This document shows positions 1 through 8,696 of a stretch of DNA of 27,161 bases, piece after piece (position 1 is the stretch's first letter; each line of letters begins with the position of its first letter). The stretch covers positions 4,727 to 31,887 of IMG/VR virus record IMGVR_UViG_3300037961_006151; one strand, 5' to 3'. The notes beneath the pieces were generated by a model. It searched no databases. It was given only the letters and a program-made list of their open reading frames with translations, and was not told the origin of the DNA. Source of the stretch: a virus. The position numbers and the translations under genes were made by a program.

Positions 1-3000
1 AAAATGTGACTTCCAAGGGCTGACGAAAAATTGTTATTTTTATAAATTAAGTCGTAAGTAGTTGTATCTTTAATTAAAGATGCGGTTCTTGCGTTGTTTT
101 GGTTTGTGCCACCAATCGTAAGTCCGACAAACTCGCCCGAGGCGGCATCATTGCCGTTGCTTACATGCAGTCGAGAGCCAGGACTTGCCGTTCCAATGCC
201 AACGTTGCTGTTGGAAGCGATGCGCATAGCTTCACCGCTTTGTGTATCAAACGCTAAGTGAGTTCCAGACACACTGCCTGAAGTGCCAATTGTCAATACT
301 TTTTGCGATTCATCCGAATGGAATCGAAGCATTGGATTATTGGTTTGGCCTTCAATCCTGAATCGAGCAAGCTCAACTTCACCTGTTGAAGATCTAACCA
401 CCTCAAGTGGAGCATCAGGACTTGACGTCCCAATGCCAACGTTGCCATTGCCCGCTTTAATTGCAAAGCGAGTATCAGTGCCTTCTTTAATGCTAAATCC
501 AAAATTTCCTGCCGTGTTATCAGCAACTAAATCCCAGTAATTATCTACGGAATTGCCGGCACCAGATTCGGCTAACCTTAGAGCAGCTCTTGCTGTAGTA
601 ATAGAAGTTTGTGTATCTCTAATACAAACCGTAGGACTAGAAGCAACAGCCTCAAGGATTTCCGTAGGATTACTTGTTCCAATGCCAACTTTGCCATCGC
701 CGGTGATGCGCACCCTCTCTTGACGGCGGTCTACATTTCTTACTCCCGCAGGTGTAGTTCCAAAGATTAAGGTTGAGCTTCCGTCTGTGTTGTGATCACA
801 GAAAAAATGAGCATCTACGCCGTCTACATTGTTTCTAAAATCGATGTAGCTAGTGGTTACTGCAGCAGAGCTATCCTTGCCGTTTTTAAGCGTTAAACCT
901 TGATATTGATCTGTGGTAGTAGTTGGCCCAAACGTTACGCTCTCGCCTTGTACATCTAAGCCAGCGCCGAAGTAGCCTCGGCCTTTGTAGCTAACAGTGA
1001 ATGTGTCAGTTCCACTATTGTTGCGAGCCTTAAAAGCTTTATTTGTATGTGTCGATTGAGTGTTAGTAGACCTTGAGACAATTCCCAAGGAGCTTTCACT
1101 ACGTACTTCTAGTTGGCCGTCTACGCTTGTGGTGCCAATACCGACGAGACCTGCGTTATTTATACGCATCCTCTCCTGTGCGAACTGAGCCCCGTTCGGG
1201 GTGGTCGAAAACGTTAAACGCCCTGGCATGTCATCATTGCCAGGTGCTCCGTCTACAAAAGCCTCAATCTGAGCCGCCTGCGCGTAATTAGTGCCATCAC
1301 TTCCTGCAAAGTGAATACCCCCTACAGTGTCGTTATTTTGAATAACAACGTGAGCATTTGCGCTAGTTCCCCGTGTCTTGCATAGATCGATTCGTGCCCC
1401 AAATGTTGTCGCGCCAAAGTTTTGGAAAGTGTTAGTGCTGCTGCTTGAAGCCGCATGGAAAGACGGAACAGTGCCAAAAGCACCAGTGCCTGCTACGGAA
1501 GTACCAAGCAACAGCCTGCCTGCGCTATCGATTTGAACTCTTTCCGAACCCGACGTTGCAAATTTAATAACTCCGCCCGTTCCACTCAACTGACCCAGCT
1601 CCATAATCGAGTTGTTATTTAGCTGGAAAATGCGAAAAGCATTTGCAGTGGAAACATCAATAGTCGCACCAACTGATGTTTTGTCCGGGTTATAAATTGC
1701 TATTTGACCACCTTCACCGCCTGTGTTTTCGGGCCTAATTTCAACATCCCCTTCATGCAAAACGGTACCAACTGTGTGTAATTTTGCGACAGGATTTGAC
1801 GTACCGATGCCTACATTGCCCGAGCTATTGATGCGCACCTTTTCACCGTCTGCTCGACCAAAAATATGCTGGTCAGCAGTGGTAATGATATTGACAAAAG
1901 ATGCTGTTGCGCGGTTGTAGTGATTAACAGTGTTGTTGCCTGTACTGCTGCCGGGATAAAACTCAAAGCCTTCTGTACCAGCGTCTGAGACAACAAGTGC
2001 CCTTTCAGGCGAGGCCGTTCCAATGCCAACGTAACCTGCGCTTGATATGCGCATCCGCTCTGCATTGGCGGTGTAATCGTAAGCAGCAAATTGACCATCA
2101 ACGCTTGTGTACCAGCCGTATTTGCGACCGCCGCTGCCTGTTGATTCAAACAACATTCGTGCGGTAACGCTGTCAGTTATCTGCAGTGTTTTTGTTGAAG
2201 AGGCAGCAGTAGCTGCACCATTTATACCAACGTTGCCTGAGCCGTCAACTGTTAAAAGCGTAGAGTTGTTGTCAGCTCGATCTAAATTAAAATGGTTATT
2301 TGCTTGATCAACCCTAAACCCGTAATGAATAGTGCTGTCAGCCGGTTGAACTGACAAAGCAACATCACCAGCTGTATTGCTTCTAGATCTACGGGTTTGA
2401 ACATCGCCAGAGCTCGTGATACGCATCCGCTCCGTCGAGGATGACGTATTTCTGAAAATAAGTGACGCAGATTTTCTGTTTTCAAAAACAAAATTTCCGT
2501 CGCTGTTGTGACTTATAGATGCATAATCACTGCCTGCTCCATCACCATTTGAATCGCCGTCAAGTAATAGAGTTGCGCCAGCTGCATTGGTTGACCCGAT
2601 AAGACCATGAATGTGGCCTGACTTTTTAACCTCAAAGTCATAAGAACCAGAGGTTGCTCCCACTAGCAGCCTGCCTGAGCTGTCGACTCGCATTCGCTCT
2701 ACTGGCGGCCCGCCATTTGGATTAGTGCCAAAAGCAATCTCGTTTCCGTTTTGACTAGAGCCTGTACTTAGCGCACGGATATAAGCCAACCGATTTTCAC
2801 TTTGATCATTTAGTGCGTTGCTAAGTGAAATTTGAACTCCAGAGTTTGCACCTCCATTTCTATTTTGCAAAAACAAAAGGGCTTTAACATCATTACCATC
2901 GGCTCTTGCATGAAACTTAGATTCAGGAGTACTAGTCCCCGCACCAACATTTCCAACGTTATCGATAAATAGCCGTCCAGCGCCAGCGGTGCTGATGGCT

Positions 3001-3575
3001 ACTCGGTCTGCGCCTGGTGAATAAATACCAGTATCTGCATCGCCGTCGAAGCTCAGATCTGGTGCGGCGGCACTTGACGCGTTGTCCAATAACAACGCAC
3101 CAGTCATCGTGTCGCCGTTTACATCGACGAACGTGCCGGATTCACTGCGCCATGCAGTGCCGTCATAAATTTTCAGCACATAAGTGCCGCCGGTAGTATC
3201 CAACCATTGCTCACCTTTCTCAACACCTTGCTGGCCAGAAACAGTACCCGTACCAGTGGTTGTTCCCGTTGCAGTAAAGACTGTGCCGACTGTGTTAGCG
3301 CTTGCACCAACGCCAGTGAAGTCAGACGTACCAACCGTCAAGATTTGGTAGACGGTTCCGGTGACAAGTGCGGTAGCTGCAACGCTTGCCGGTGAAGAGT
3401 TTGGCGCGTCGGTGCCAATGTGAACTGGGCCTACTTTTACAAGATCGCCGTTACTGTCTTTGAAAAACAGGCCGGGTGATGCTTCGTTGATATTGACTGC
3501 GAGCTGGCCCGCCGACATCACAGACGGAATAGGCCGCTTGTGTGCGGTGCTAGTACGCAGATGTTGGAGAGCCAT
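1..3575 (-). CDS. Repetitive tail fibre protein, 3' end beyond the left edge (partial, 1191 codons visible)
   Basis: The frame opens at an ATG at 3575 and stays free of stops to base 3, so the C-terminus is missing. Residues 1-55 (start MALQHLRTSTAHKRP, then a GQLAVNIN and a VKVGPVHIG motif) look like the virion-attachment end of cyanophage fibres. Residues about 153-165 hold the NGDTMTGALLLD fibre motif, and about 175-200 a DGDADTGIYSPG motif. From residue about 205 onward the protein is a string of repeats of the type ERMRI..SGNVGIGTSSP...L.V, usual in trimeric beta-helical phage fibres, so it probably binds the host surface at the tail tip. Such fibres often end in an S74 intramolecular chaperone, which would lie outside this window. 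The start is preceded only by a weak AAGG abutting the ATG. The gene lies 47 bases after the other fibre gene. Fibre identity is confident; receptor and fold are inferred. Confidence 0.85.
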   Translation of the reverse strand, partial: MALQHLRTSTAHKRPIPSVMSAGQLAVNINEASPGLFFKDSNGDLVKVGPVHIGTDAPNSSPASVAATALVTGTVYQILTVGTSDFTGVGASANTVGTVFTATGTTTGTGTVSGQQGVEKGEQWLDTTGGTYVLKIYDGTAWRSESGTFVDVNGDTMTGALLLDNASSAAAPDLSFDGDADTGIYSPGADRVAISTAGAGRLFIDNVGNVGAGTSTPESKFHARADGNDVKALLFLQNRNGGANSGVQISLSNALNDQSENRLAYIRALSTGSSQNGNEIAFGTNPNGGPPVERMRVDSSGRLLVGATSGSYDFEVKKSGHIHGLIGSTNAAGATLLLDGDSNGDGAGSDYASISHNSDGNFVFENRKSASLIFRNTSSSTERMRITSSGDVQTRRSRSNTAGDVALSVQPADSTIHYGFRVDQANNHFNLDRADNNSTLLTVDGSGNVGINGAATAASSTKTLQITDSVTARMLFESTGSGGRKYGWYTSVDGQFAAYDYTANAERMRISSAGYVGIGTASPERALVVSDAGTEGFEFYPGSSTGNNTVNHYNRATASFVNIITTADQHIFGRADGEKVRINSSGNVGIGTSNPVAKLHTVGTVLHEGDVEIRPENTGGEGGQIAIYNPDKTSVGATIDVSTANAFRIFQLNNNSIMELGQLSGTGGVIKFATSGSERVQIDSAGRLLLGTSVAGTGAFGTVPSFHAASSSSTNTFQNFGATTFGARIDLCKTRGTSANAHVVIQNNDTVGGIHFAGSDGTNYAQAAQIEAFVDGAPGNDDMPGRLTFSTTPNGAQFAQERMRINNAGLVGIGTTSVDGQLEVRSESSLGIVSRSTNTQSTHTNKAFKARNNSGTDTFTVSYKGRGYFGAGLDVQGESVTFGPTTTTDQYQGLTLKNGKDSSAAVTTSYIDFRNNVDGVDAHFFCDHNTDGSSTLIFGTTPAGVRNVDRRQERVRITGDGKVGIGTSNPTEILEAVASSPTVCIRDTQTSITTARAALRLAESGAGNSVDNYWDLVADNTAGNFGFSIKEGTDTRFAIKAGNGNVGIGTSSPDAPLEVVRSSTGEVELARFRIEGQTNNPMLRFHSDESQKVLTIGTSGSVSGTHLAFDTQSGEAMRIASNSNVGIGTASPGSRLHVSNGNDAASGEFVGLTIGGTNQNNARTASLIKDTTTYDLIYKNNNFSSALGSHI
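188..2960 (-). repeat. GIGT-type fibre repeats (about ten copies)
   Basis: On the plus strand, variants of the word ccaatgccaacgttgcc recur near 188, 431, 677, 1132, 1500, 1798, 2007, 2226, 2655 and 2938, spaced about 210-455 bases. In the minus-strand protein they encode forms of GNVGIGTSSP, mostly preceded by a segment ending ERMRI or RVRI. Some copies are degenerate, for example GRLLLGTS near 1500 and GRLLVGAT near 2655. This is a coding repeat, not an intergenic element. Confidence 0.8.
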
Positions 3576-3622
3576 CCTTAACGCCTATTACTAGGCCGGA
3601 AATAACTCTCTTAGTTTAGTGA

Positions 3623-6600
3623 TCAGAACGTTCCGTCATCCAGCTGCGAAGTCAACGCAACTGTGCCGGTCAAATTAGGCAGTGTGACGGTGTGGTCGGC
3701 TGTTGGGTCTGCGGCGGCAAGGACCGTTTCAAAAGCGTCAGGGCTGGCACCTTCAAATACCAATGAAGCGGTGGTGTCGAACAAAACCTGGCCGGTAATC
3801 GTTCCACCGGCTTTTGGCAGTGCTGCAGCCGCTACGTCATAAGCAGTCTTGACGCCATTCGGTGTTGCTGCAGTTGTAGTACTGGATGATGCAACACCGT
3901 CGGTGAGCTGAAGAATACCGGCGGCACTTGTCGTTCCAGCGTCAACTGAAATAACAGGTGTTGTGGTTCCGGTTGCAACCTGAACTGGTGAAGTGCCGGT
4001 GACGCTGGTGACGGTGCCGACCTTGTTTTCGATCCACTCCAGGCCGGTGGTTGTGGTGCTATTGGCGCTGAGGATGTAACCGTTTGTGCCGACGGTTAAT
4101 TTGCTCAGTGTTGTTGTAGCACTTGCCGCGAGCAAATCACCTTTGGCGTATGCAGCAACTCCGGTGCCACCACGATCCACGGCAAGTGTGCCGGTGGTGA
4201 TGTTGTTGGCGTTGCGGCATTCGTTGCTGACTTCTTCAATGGCCGATTGGACATTGGTGCTGCCAACACTTGCGGCAGGAACAAATGCAACGTTGCTTGC
4301 AGTTTGTGCGGTGTAAGTACTGGAAACGTCAATCTCAATCCACTCACTACCCGTGGACAGGAGCAGGTCAGGCGGCGCAAGTGCAACGGTTGGTGCGGGT
4401 GACGTTCCAGTGCCTTGCTCTGAAACCACCAAGTAATAGTTTGAGTTGCTGTCGCTGGCAGACGGCAGTGCGTTACCGACGCTCAATCCGATTGCGGTGC
4501 CCTCGCCAGTTACCGTGGCGATCTGGTTCGTGTTGGCGTCGTAAGTTCCAGCAAGGATGATTGCGCCAGCTGAAATACCAATTGACTGCCAGACGTTGCC
4601 GTCCCACAGGAAGAAGTTTTTATCGAGCGGGTTGAAGAACAGTTGGCCGACAAAGTCGGCAACCGGAAGGCTTTCGCCGATTTGGGCAGTTGAGTAACTT
4701 GCAAGTTTGTCAGCCGTGATTGCGGCATCTGCAATCCGAGCTGTGGCCAACTCACCTGAAATAATTTTTGCAGCGTCAAGATTGGGAATGTCAGAGGCGA
4801 CCAGTGCGGTAGCTGCGCTGATATGGCCTTGTGCATCAAAGGTGATGCCAGAAATCGTGGCACCCGTGACGCTGTTGCTGTGGTTGAGCGTTCCACTGGT
4901 AACTTCTAAACCGGTGCCTGGTTGGATTACACCTTGGGTTGTTGCGGTTGCATCCGGCAGATCTTCGGGGACAAGTGCCCGGTAAGTCGGTGCTGCGTCG
5001 GCACCAGTGGTCGGACCAGCAAAGACTGTGTTGGCGCCTTGCGTGTCAAAGGTGATCGTTAGGTTTGAGGTGTAGGCGTCTGGGTAGTCAACTGCAATTG
5101 CAATTGGCGTAGTTTCGGTGATTGTGATCTCGTTAATACCCGCTTTTTGAGTCCAAGTTGTGCCGTTCCAGCAGTAGCTCTTGGAATCGCTGGTGTTAAA
5201 CCAGCCTTGGCCAATGAAAGCGCCAGTGCCTGATGGGGCTGCGCTTGCAACGATTGAGGTTGACTGGTCGCCTAGTTTTGCTTCTGTAATTGCGTCATCG
5301 TTAATTTTTGCGGTGGTTACAGCTGATGCTGAGATGTTTTCTTGGGCAACAGCGTCGACAGAGAGTTCTGTGACAAACGAACCAGTGCCGCTGCCGGTGA
5401 CGTCGCCCGTCAGGATAATGGTTTGGTCGCCGGTGTTTGTACCGCTCGATGTACCGCTGAAGCTAGAACCGTCGACCCAAGTGCCGGTTCCGGTGGCGAT
5501 GTCGCCTAAGCCAAGGGTAGAGCGTTGTGCTGCGGCGTCTTCGTCGTCGAGCAGAGCACGGCCAGCAGCGGTGCAAGAAATTTGTTCGACCGTTCCACCG
5601 CCAGCACTGCTGCGGCCTAGCACAACATCGGTGGTGGTTGTGTCTTGGATTTTTTCGTAAGTTACGCCGTCGTTGGCGAGTTCGGTTGTGCCGACAGCGC
5701 CAGCAGTGATTTGAGTGGCGAAAGTTCCGGTGCCGGTGCCGGTAACATCGCCGGTCAAAGTAATAGTTTGGTCGCCGGTATTGGTGCCGCTAGACGTACC
5801 GGAATGCGTACCACTGAAGGTGCCGTCTTGAGTCGCAAGGGTCCCAAGGCCGAGGGTTACTCGTTGGGCTGCGGCGTCGACATCGTCGATCAGTGCGCGA
5901 CCTGCGGTGGTGCAGGTGATTTCTTGGACGTCGCCTGCGCCGGGACCAATACGTCCCAGGATGATGTCGTCGGCTCCCGTGTTTTGGATCTTGGCGTATG
6001 TAACCGCGTTGTTGGCGATCTTGTCTGTTTCGACTGCGCTAGTAGCAAGTTGAGCAGTGCCAATGCCCAGGTTTGCAATGAGGTTTCCGGCAAGCTCTTG
6101 TGCATTCAGGCTGAGCTTGGCAATCGTTACTGAGTTTTCAGCCAGATCAGCCGTACCAATCGAAAGGTCAGTGATCTGTGCGCTACTTACTGAATCGAGG
6201 GTGGCAAGAGCGCCAAGGCCAAGTGTGGTTCGCTGCGCCGCAATATTAATGTCGTCAAGAAGTGCGCGGCCTGCAGCAGTACAGGTGATCTCTTCGTAGG
6301 TGCCTGTGCCACCCGTTTGGCGGCCTAGAAGCACATCGGTTTGGGTTGCATCTTGTAGTTTTTCAAGTGTGATTGCGTCATTTTGAATCTTGACCGTTGA
6401 AACTGAGTTGGTGCCAAGCTCGGTTTCAGAGATGTCGCCTGCAGTAATCAGGTTTCCGGCGAGATCACCAGCCACAAGGCCGAGTTTGCCAATGGTGACT
6501 GACCCATTTGCAAGTTCCGACGTCCCAACGGAACCATCGGTAATTGTTGTTGCGTCAACAGTGCTAAGAACGGCGAGACCACCAAGGCCAAGTGTTGTCC

Positions 6601-7303
6601 TGGCGGCTGTTGCATCGGCGTCGTTGACAAGTGATCGACCGTATGCAGTTATTTCGTAGGTTGCATAGGTGTCGGCTGCAGTTAGATAAATGCTTTGGTC
6701 AGCTGCAGTCGTAAGGCCAGAAATACTTTGCAGACCGGCGTCAAAGGCTTGAACGTTGGTGCCGATTTCGACGCCAAGGTTGGTGCGAGCATCTGCAGCA
6801 TTACTTGCGCCGGTGCCACCATCGGCAACTGCCAGATCTGTGATTCCAGTGATCGTGCCACTGGTGATGGTCAGGTTGGTAAGGGTTGCGCCGTCTGAGT
6901 CAAGAACGGCAATCGTCCCAAGGCCAAGTGTGGTGCGTTGGGCGGATGCGTCGGCGTCGTCAAGAATTGCACGACCGGCTGCAGTGCAGTTGATTTCCTC
7001 GACAATGCCCTGCCCGGAAGAAAAACGGCCCAGGATGCGGTCTTGGTTTACGCCTTGGATCTTGACGAAAGTAACCCCGCTATCGGCAAGCGCAGCCGTT
7101 CCAAGCTTGGTCGTACTCGCTTGGTTTAGTTTTGATAAATCAATTGAACTGCTTGCAAGCGTATTGAATTGTGCAGTTGCAAGATCGCCTACTGTGATCT
7201 TTTTAGTTTCGGACCCGCTAAGGTCGACAATCGCAAGAAGGTCAGTTGCGGCAGTACCAGCAGCGGAGAGTGCGGTAAGCTGTGTAATACGTTGGTCAGC
7301 CAA
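3623..7303 (-). CDS. Long repetitive tail fibre / virion structural protein, 1226 aa
   Basis: This is a complete low-complexity fibre protein rich in Thr, Gly, Ala and Asp. The TTG start at 7303 is chosen because AGGAG sits 8 bases upstream (7312-7316) and the product opens MADQRITQLTALSAA, a usual start of phage fibre proteins. Residues about 76-600 hold five units of roughly 110-124 residues centred on CTAAGRALLDD..AAQRTTLGLG. Two SGTNTGDQTI.LTGDVTG segments follow units 4 and 5. Further on are two related segments of the type FVGQLFFNPLDKNFFLWDG, and near residue 1155 a GGTITGQVLFD motif shared with the neighbouring fibre gene. It lies directly downstream of the tube-like protein gene, so it is probably attached to the tail tip. 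A structural fibre role is confident; receptor binding is inferred. No enzymatic domain or chaperone end is recognisable. Confidence 0.85.
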   Translation of the reverse strand: MADQRITQLTALSAAGTAATDLLAIVDLSGSETKKITVGDLATAQFNTLASSSIDLSKLNQASTTKLGTAALADSGVTFVKIQGVNQDRILGRFSSGQGIVEEINCTAAGRAILDDADASAQRTTLGLGTIAVLDSDGATLTNLTITSGTITGITDLAVADGGTGASNAADARTNLGVEIGTNVQAFDAGLQSISGLTTAADQSIYLTAADTYATYEITAYGRSLVNDADATAARTTLGLGGLAVLSTVDATTITDGSVGTSELANGSVTIGKLGLVAGDLAGNLITAGDISETELGTNSVSTVKIQNDAITLEKLQDATQTDVLLGRQTGGTGTYEEITCTAAGRALLDDINIAAQRTTLGLGALATLDSVSSAQITDLSIGTADLAENSVTIAKLSLNAQELAGNLIANLGIGTAQLATSAVETDKIANNAVTYAKIQNTGADDIILGRIGPGAGDVQEITCTTAGRALIDDVDAAAQRVTLGLGTLATQDGTFSGTHSGTSSGTNTGDQTITLTGDVTGTGTGTFATQITAGAVGTTELANDGVTYEKIQDTTTTDVVLGRSSAGGGTVEQISCTAAGRALLDDEDAAAQRSTLGLGDIATGTGTWVDGSSFSGTSSGTNTGDQTIILTGDVTGSGTGSFVTELSVDAVAQENISASAVTTAKINDDAITEAKLGDQSTSIVASAAPSGTGAFIGQGWFNTSDSKSYCWNGTTWTQKAGINEITITETTPIAIAVDYPDAYTSNLTITFDTQGANTVFAGPTTGADAAPTYRALVPEDLPDATATTQGVIQPGTGLEVTSGTLNHSNSVTGATISGITFDAQGHISAATALVASDIPNLDAAKIISGELATARIADAAITADKLASYSTAQIGESLPVADFVGQLFFNPLDKNFFLWDGNVWQSIGISAGAIILAGTYDANTNQIATVTGEGTAIGLSVGNALPSASDSNSNYYLVVSEQGTGTSPAPTVALAPPDLLLSTGSEWIEIDVSSTYTAQTASNVAFVPAASVGSTNVQSAIEEVSNECRNANNITTGTLAVDRGGTGVAAYAKGDLLAASATTTLSKLTVGTNGYILSANSTTTTGLEWIENKVGTVTSVTGTSPVQVATGTTTPVISVDAGTTSAAGILQLTDGVASSSTTTAATPNGVKTAYDVAAAALPKAGGTITGQVLFDTTASLVFEGASPDAFETVLAAADPTADHTVTLPNLTGTVALTSQLDDGTF
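5507..7080 (-). repeat. Five-unit fibre repeat array (AGRALLDD / TLGLG units)
   Basis: The plus-strand word ccaaggccaagtgtggt, encoding TLGLG in reverse, recurs near 6913, 6583, 6211, 5848 and 5507, a period of 330-372 bases. Four of the five units also share an upstream block VTYEKIQ....DVLLGR and a Cys in the I-x-C-T-x-A-G-R-A motif. The unit at about 6583 has lost both (EITAYGRSL). The units have diverged at the DNA level, so the duplication is not recent. Confidence 0.85.
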
Positions 7304-7342
7304 GGCCCGTACTCCTGACGCAAAGACGTGTGTAGTCTCAGT

Positions 7343-8218
7343 TTAGTCCGTGACTTCCTTAAGCAAGTAGTCAACAGATTGCTCCACTTGGATGCGGTCG
7401 GTGTCTTCTTTGAGGATGTACTCGATTGGACGGCCAAAAATTAACCGCAATTCGCCGGTAGTTACAAAATCAATGGTTGCCGTAATTACGCCATCGGTAG
7501 GAACTGTGATTCCAACATTGGTAATAACAGCAGTTAGCTTGTAAAAAACAGTTTTTGTTTCAGGTGTAATTTCGCTGTCGACGAGGTAGAAAAATGCGTC
7601 GAAGGCGCAACCCAGATCCAAGCGCTGGATCGTTTGCATTACGGATAGCGGTGCTTCGTCGACTCCAAGGGTTTCGTAGTTAAACGCGCAATCCATGCGG
7701 CCGCTGCCGCTTAGCAAACCTGCGTTGTATTGGTTGCGGAAATAGTCGTTAAGGGTTGTGCTGTCAATCGCTTCGCGTGATGCATTTAGCTCAAATCCAG
7801 TGACGTTGCCGAGCCTCGTTGCACCGACGTCTCGAATTTTTAAATTCGCTTGAATCGGATCGCCTGTAAAAGCCTGCAGCGCAATCTCTTGTGAGCGGTC
7901 GTTATTGACGGCTGCAGAAAAACTTGTGTAGAGGCGTAGGCCACCTGCTTCGTTGACGTGAACAAAACACGTAAACGTGTCTTCAATTTGATTAGACGTC
8001 CAGTTAGATGCCGGAATAAATGCAAGGCCGCGCGTATCTTCTGTACGTATGTCAACCCTGTCACCGACAATAACGTTGTCGATAGCACCATCAAAGCCAA
8101 CGCGATTAAGGCTTAGCGAAATATCGTCAGGTTCGATTGCAGCGGATAACGTTCCAAGCTCGAGTTCAGGCCCTCGCTTGAAGTTTACGGAGCCATAGTT
8201 ACCGAGAAAAAACGCCAT
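7343..8218 (-). CDS. Tail-tube-like minor tail protein, 291 aa
   Basis: I do not recognise the family with certainty. The ATG at 8218 overlaps the stop of the preceding gene in a TAATG, so the two are translationally coupled. Residues about 140-175 read TGFELNASREAIDSTTLNDYF followed by a GSG-R-DCAFNYE stretch. This resembles the motif of the major tail tube protein (EWSFEITRDEIDVTTIG, then GSGSATVYF) and of the 149-residue neighbour. The C-terminal third ends in beta-rich sequence and an Asp/Glu-rich tail. I infer a tube-fold protein sitting at or below the tail tip, between the central hub protein and the fibres, perhaps as a fibre adaptor. Family membership rests on motif similarity only. 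Confidence 0.65.
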   Translation of the reverse strand: MAFFLGNYGSVNFKRGPELELGTLSAAIEPDDISLSLNRVGFDGAIDNVIVGDRVDIRTEDTRGLAFIPASNWTSNQIEDTFTCFVHVNEAGGLRLYTSFSAAVNNDRSQEIALQAFTGDPIQANLKIRDVGATRLGNVTGFELNASREAIDSTTLNDYFRNQYNAGLLSGSGRMDCAFNYETLGVDEAPLSVMQTIQRLDLGCAFDAFFYLVDSEITPETKTVFYKLTAVITNVGITVPTDGVITATIDFVTTGELRLIFGRPIEYILKEDTDRIQVEQSVDYLLKEVTD

Positions 8219-8667
8219 TAAGCTGTTGCATTAAAAGTCTGGGTAAATTTCCCGTCGACCGTAAAGTTAATCGAAACTGTGCTCAACTCTCCGGTTGATA
8301 CAGACATTGATGCAGAAGTAATGTAACCTTTACATATAATGTCATCAGCAAGAGCATTCGACGCGTTTAGTTCAAAAGTAAGCAAGTCTGCTTCGGTTGC
8401 TCTATTTTCACTCATGATACCGCTATCTCTAAGAACATTAAATGCGTCTGTATGTGTAGCTGTGTTTTCGTTCTGTAGCCGGTACAGCAAGAGGGTTGCG
8501 CTTCCAGTTGCGCCTTTTACACCTGGCGTAAACGTGTTGAAGTTGCTGTCGATAGAGTTTGTCGACAGTAGTTCCATGGTGGATTCCAAGGACCAATCAC
8601 GGATTTTTGCGACTTTTTTACCCCTAATTTTGAGGGACCCGGATCGCCCTGTATAGAACCCAGCCAT
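8218..8667 (-). CDS. Tail-tube-like protein, 149 aa
   Basis: A small beta-rich protein with no signal peptide or membrane segment. Residues about 17-60 read VAKIRDWSLESTMELLSTNSID, later KGATGSATLLLYR, which lines up with VAQVREWSFEITRDEIDVTTIG and GSGSATVYF of the major tail tube protein at 18077-18850. The end (STVSINFTVDGKFTQTF) is also tube-like. It therefore looks like a short paralogue of the tube subunit, placed after the central tail tip gene instead of before the chaperones. The ATG at 8667 has no strong ribosome binding site. Its stop overlaps the next start in TAATG. It could be a distal-tail ring or a fibre-attachment protein. Confidence 0.7.
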   Translation of the reverse strand: MAGFYTGRSGSLKIRGKKVAKIRDWSLESTMELLSTNSIDSNFNTFTPGVKGATGSATLLLYRLQNENTATHTDAFNVLRDSGIMSENRATEADLLTFELNASNALADDIICKGYITSASMSVSTGELSTVSINFTVDGKFTQTFNATA

Positions 8668-8696
8668 GATCGGACGCGGTGGACATTGCTCTTATA

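Noticed and set aside
188-2960. Spaced repeats that could suggest a CRISPR array
   Set aside because: Repeat units are in coding frame, imperfect and irregularly spaced (about 210-455 bases), and encode protein repeats. No leader or cas gene is present.
5181-6133. Plus-strand open frames of 159 and 162 codons within the fibre gene
   Set aside because: Both are shadows of the repetitive minus-strand fibre coding sequence, rich in Val, Ser, Ala and Arg, without ribosome binding sites.
1-7303. Diversity-generating retroelement target in the fibre genes
   Set aside because: No reverse transcriptase, template repeat or adenine-specific variable region is seen in the window.
6756-7346. Plus-strand open frame of 196 codons
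   Set aside because: It is antisense to the start of the fibre gene, extends over the ribosome binding site of that gene, and shows no protein family character.
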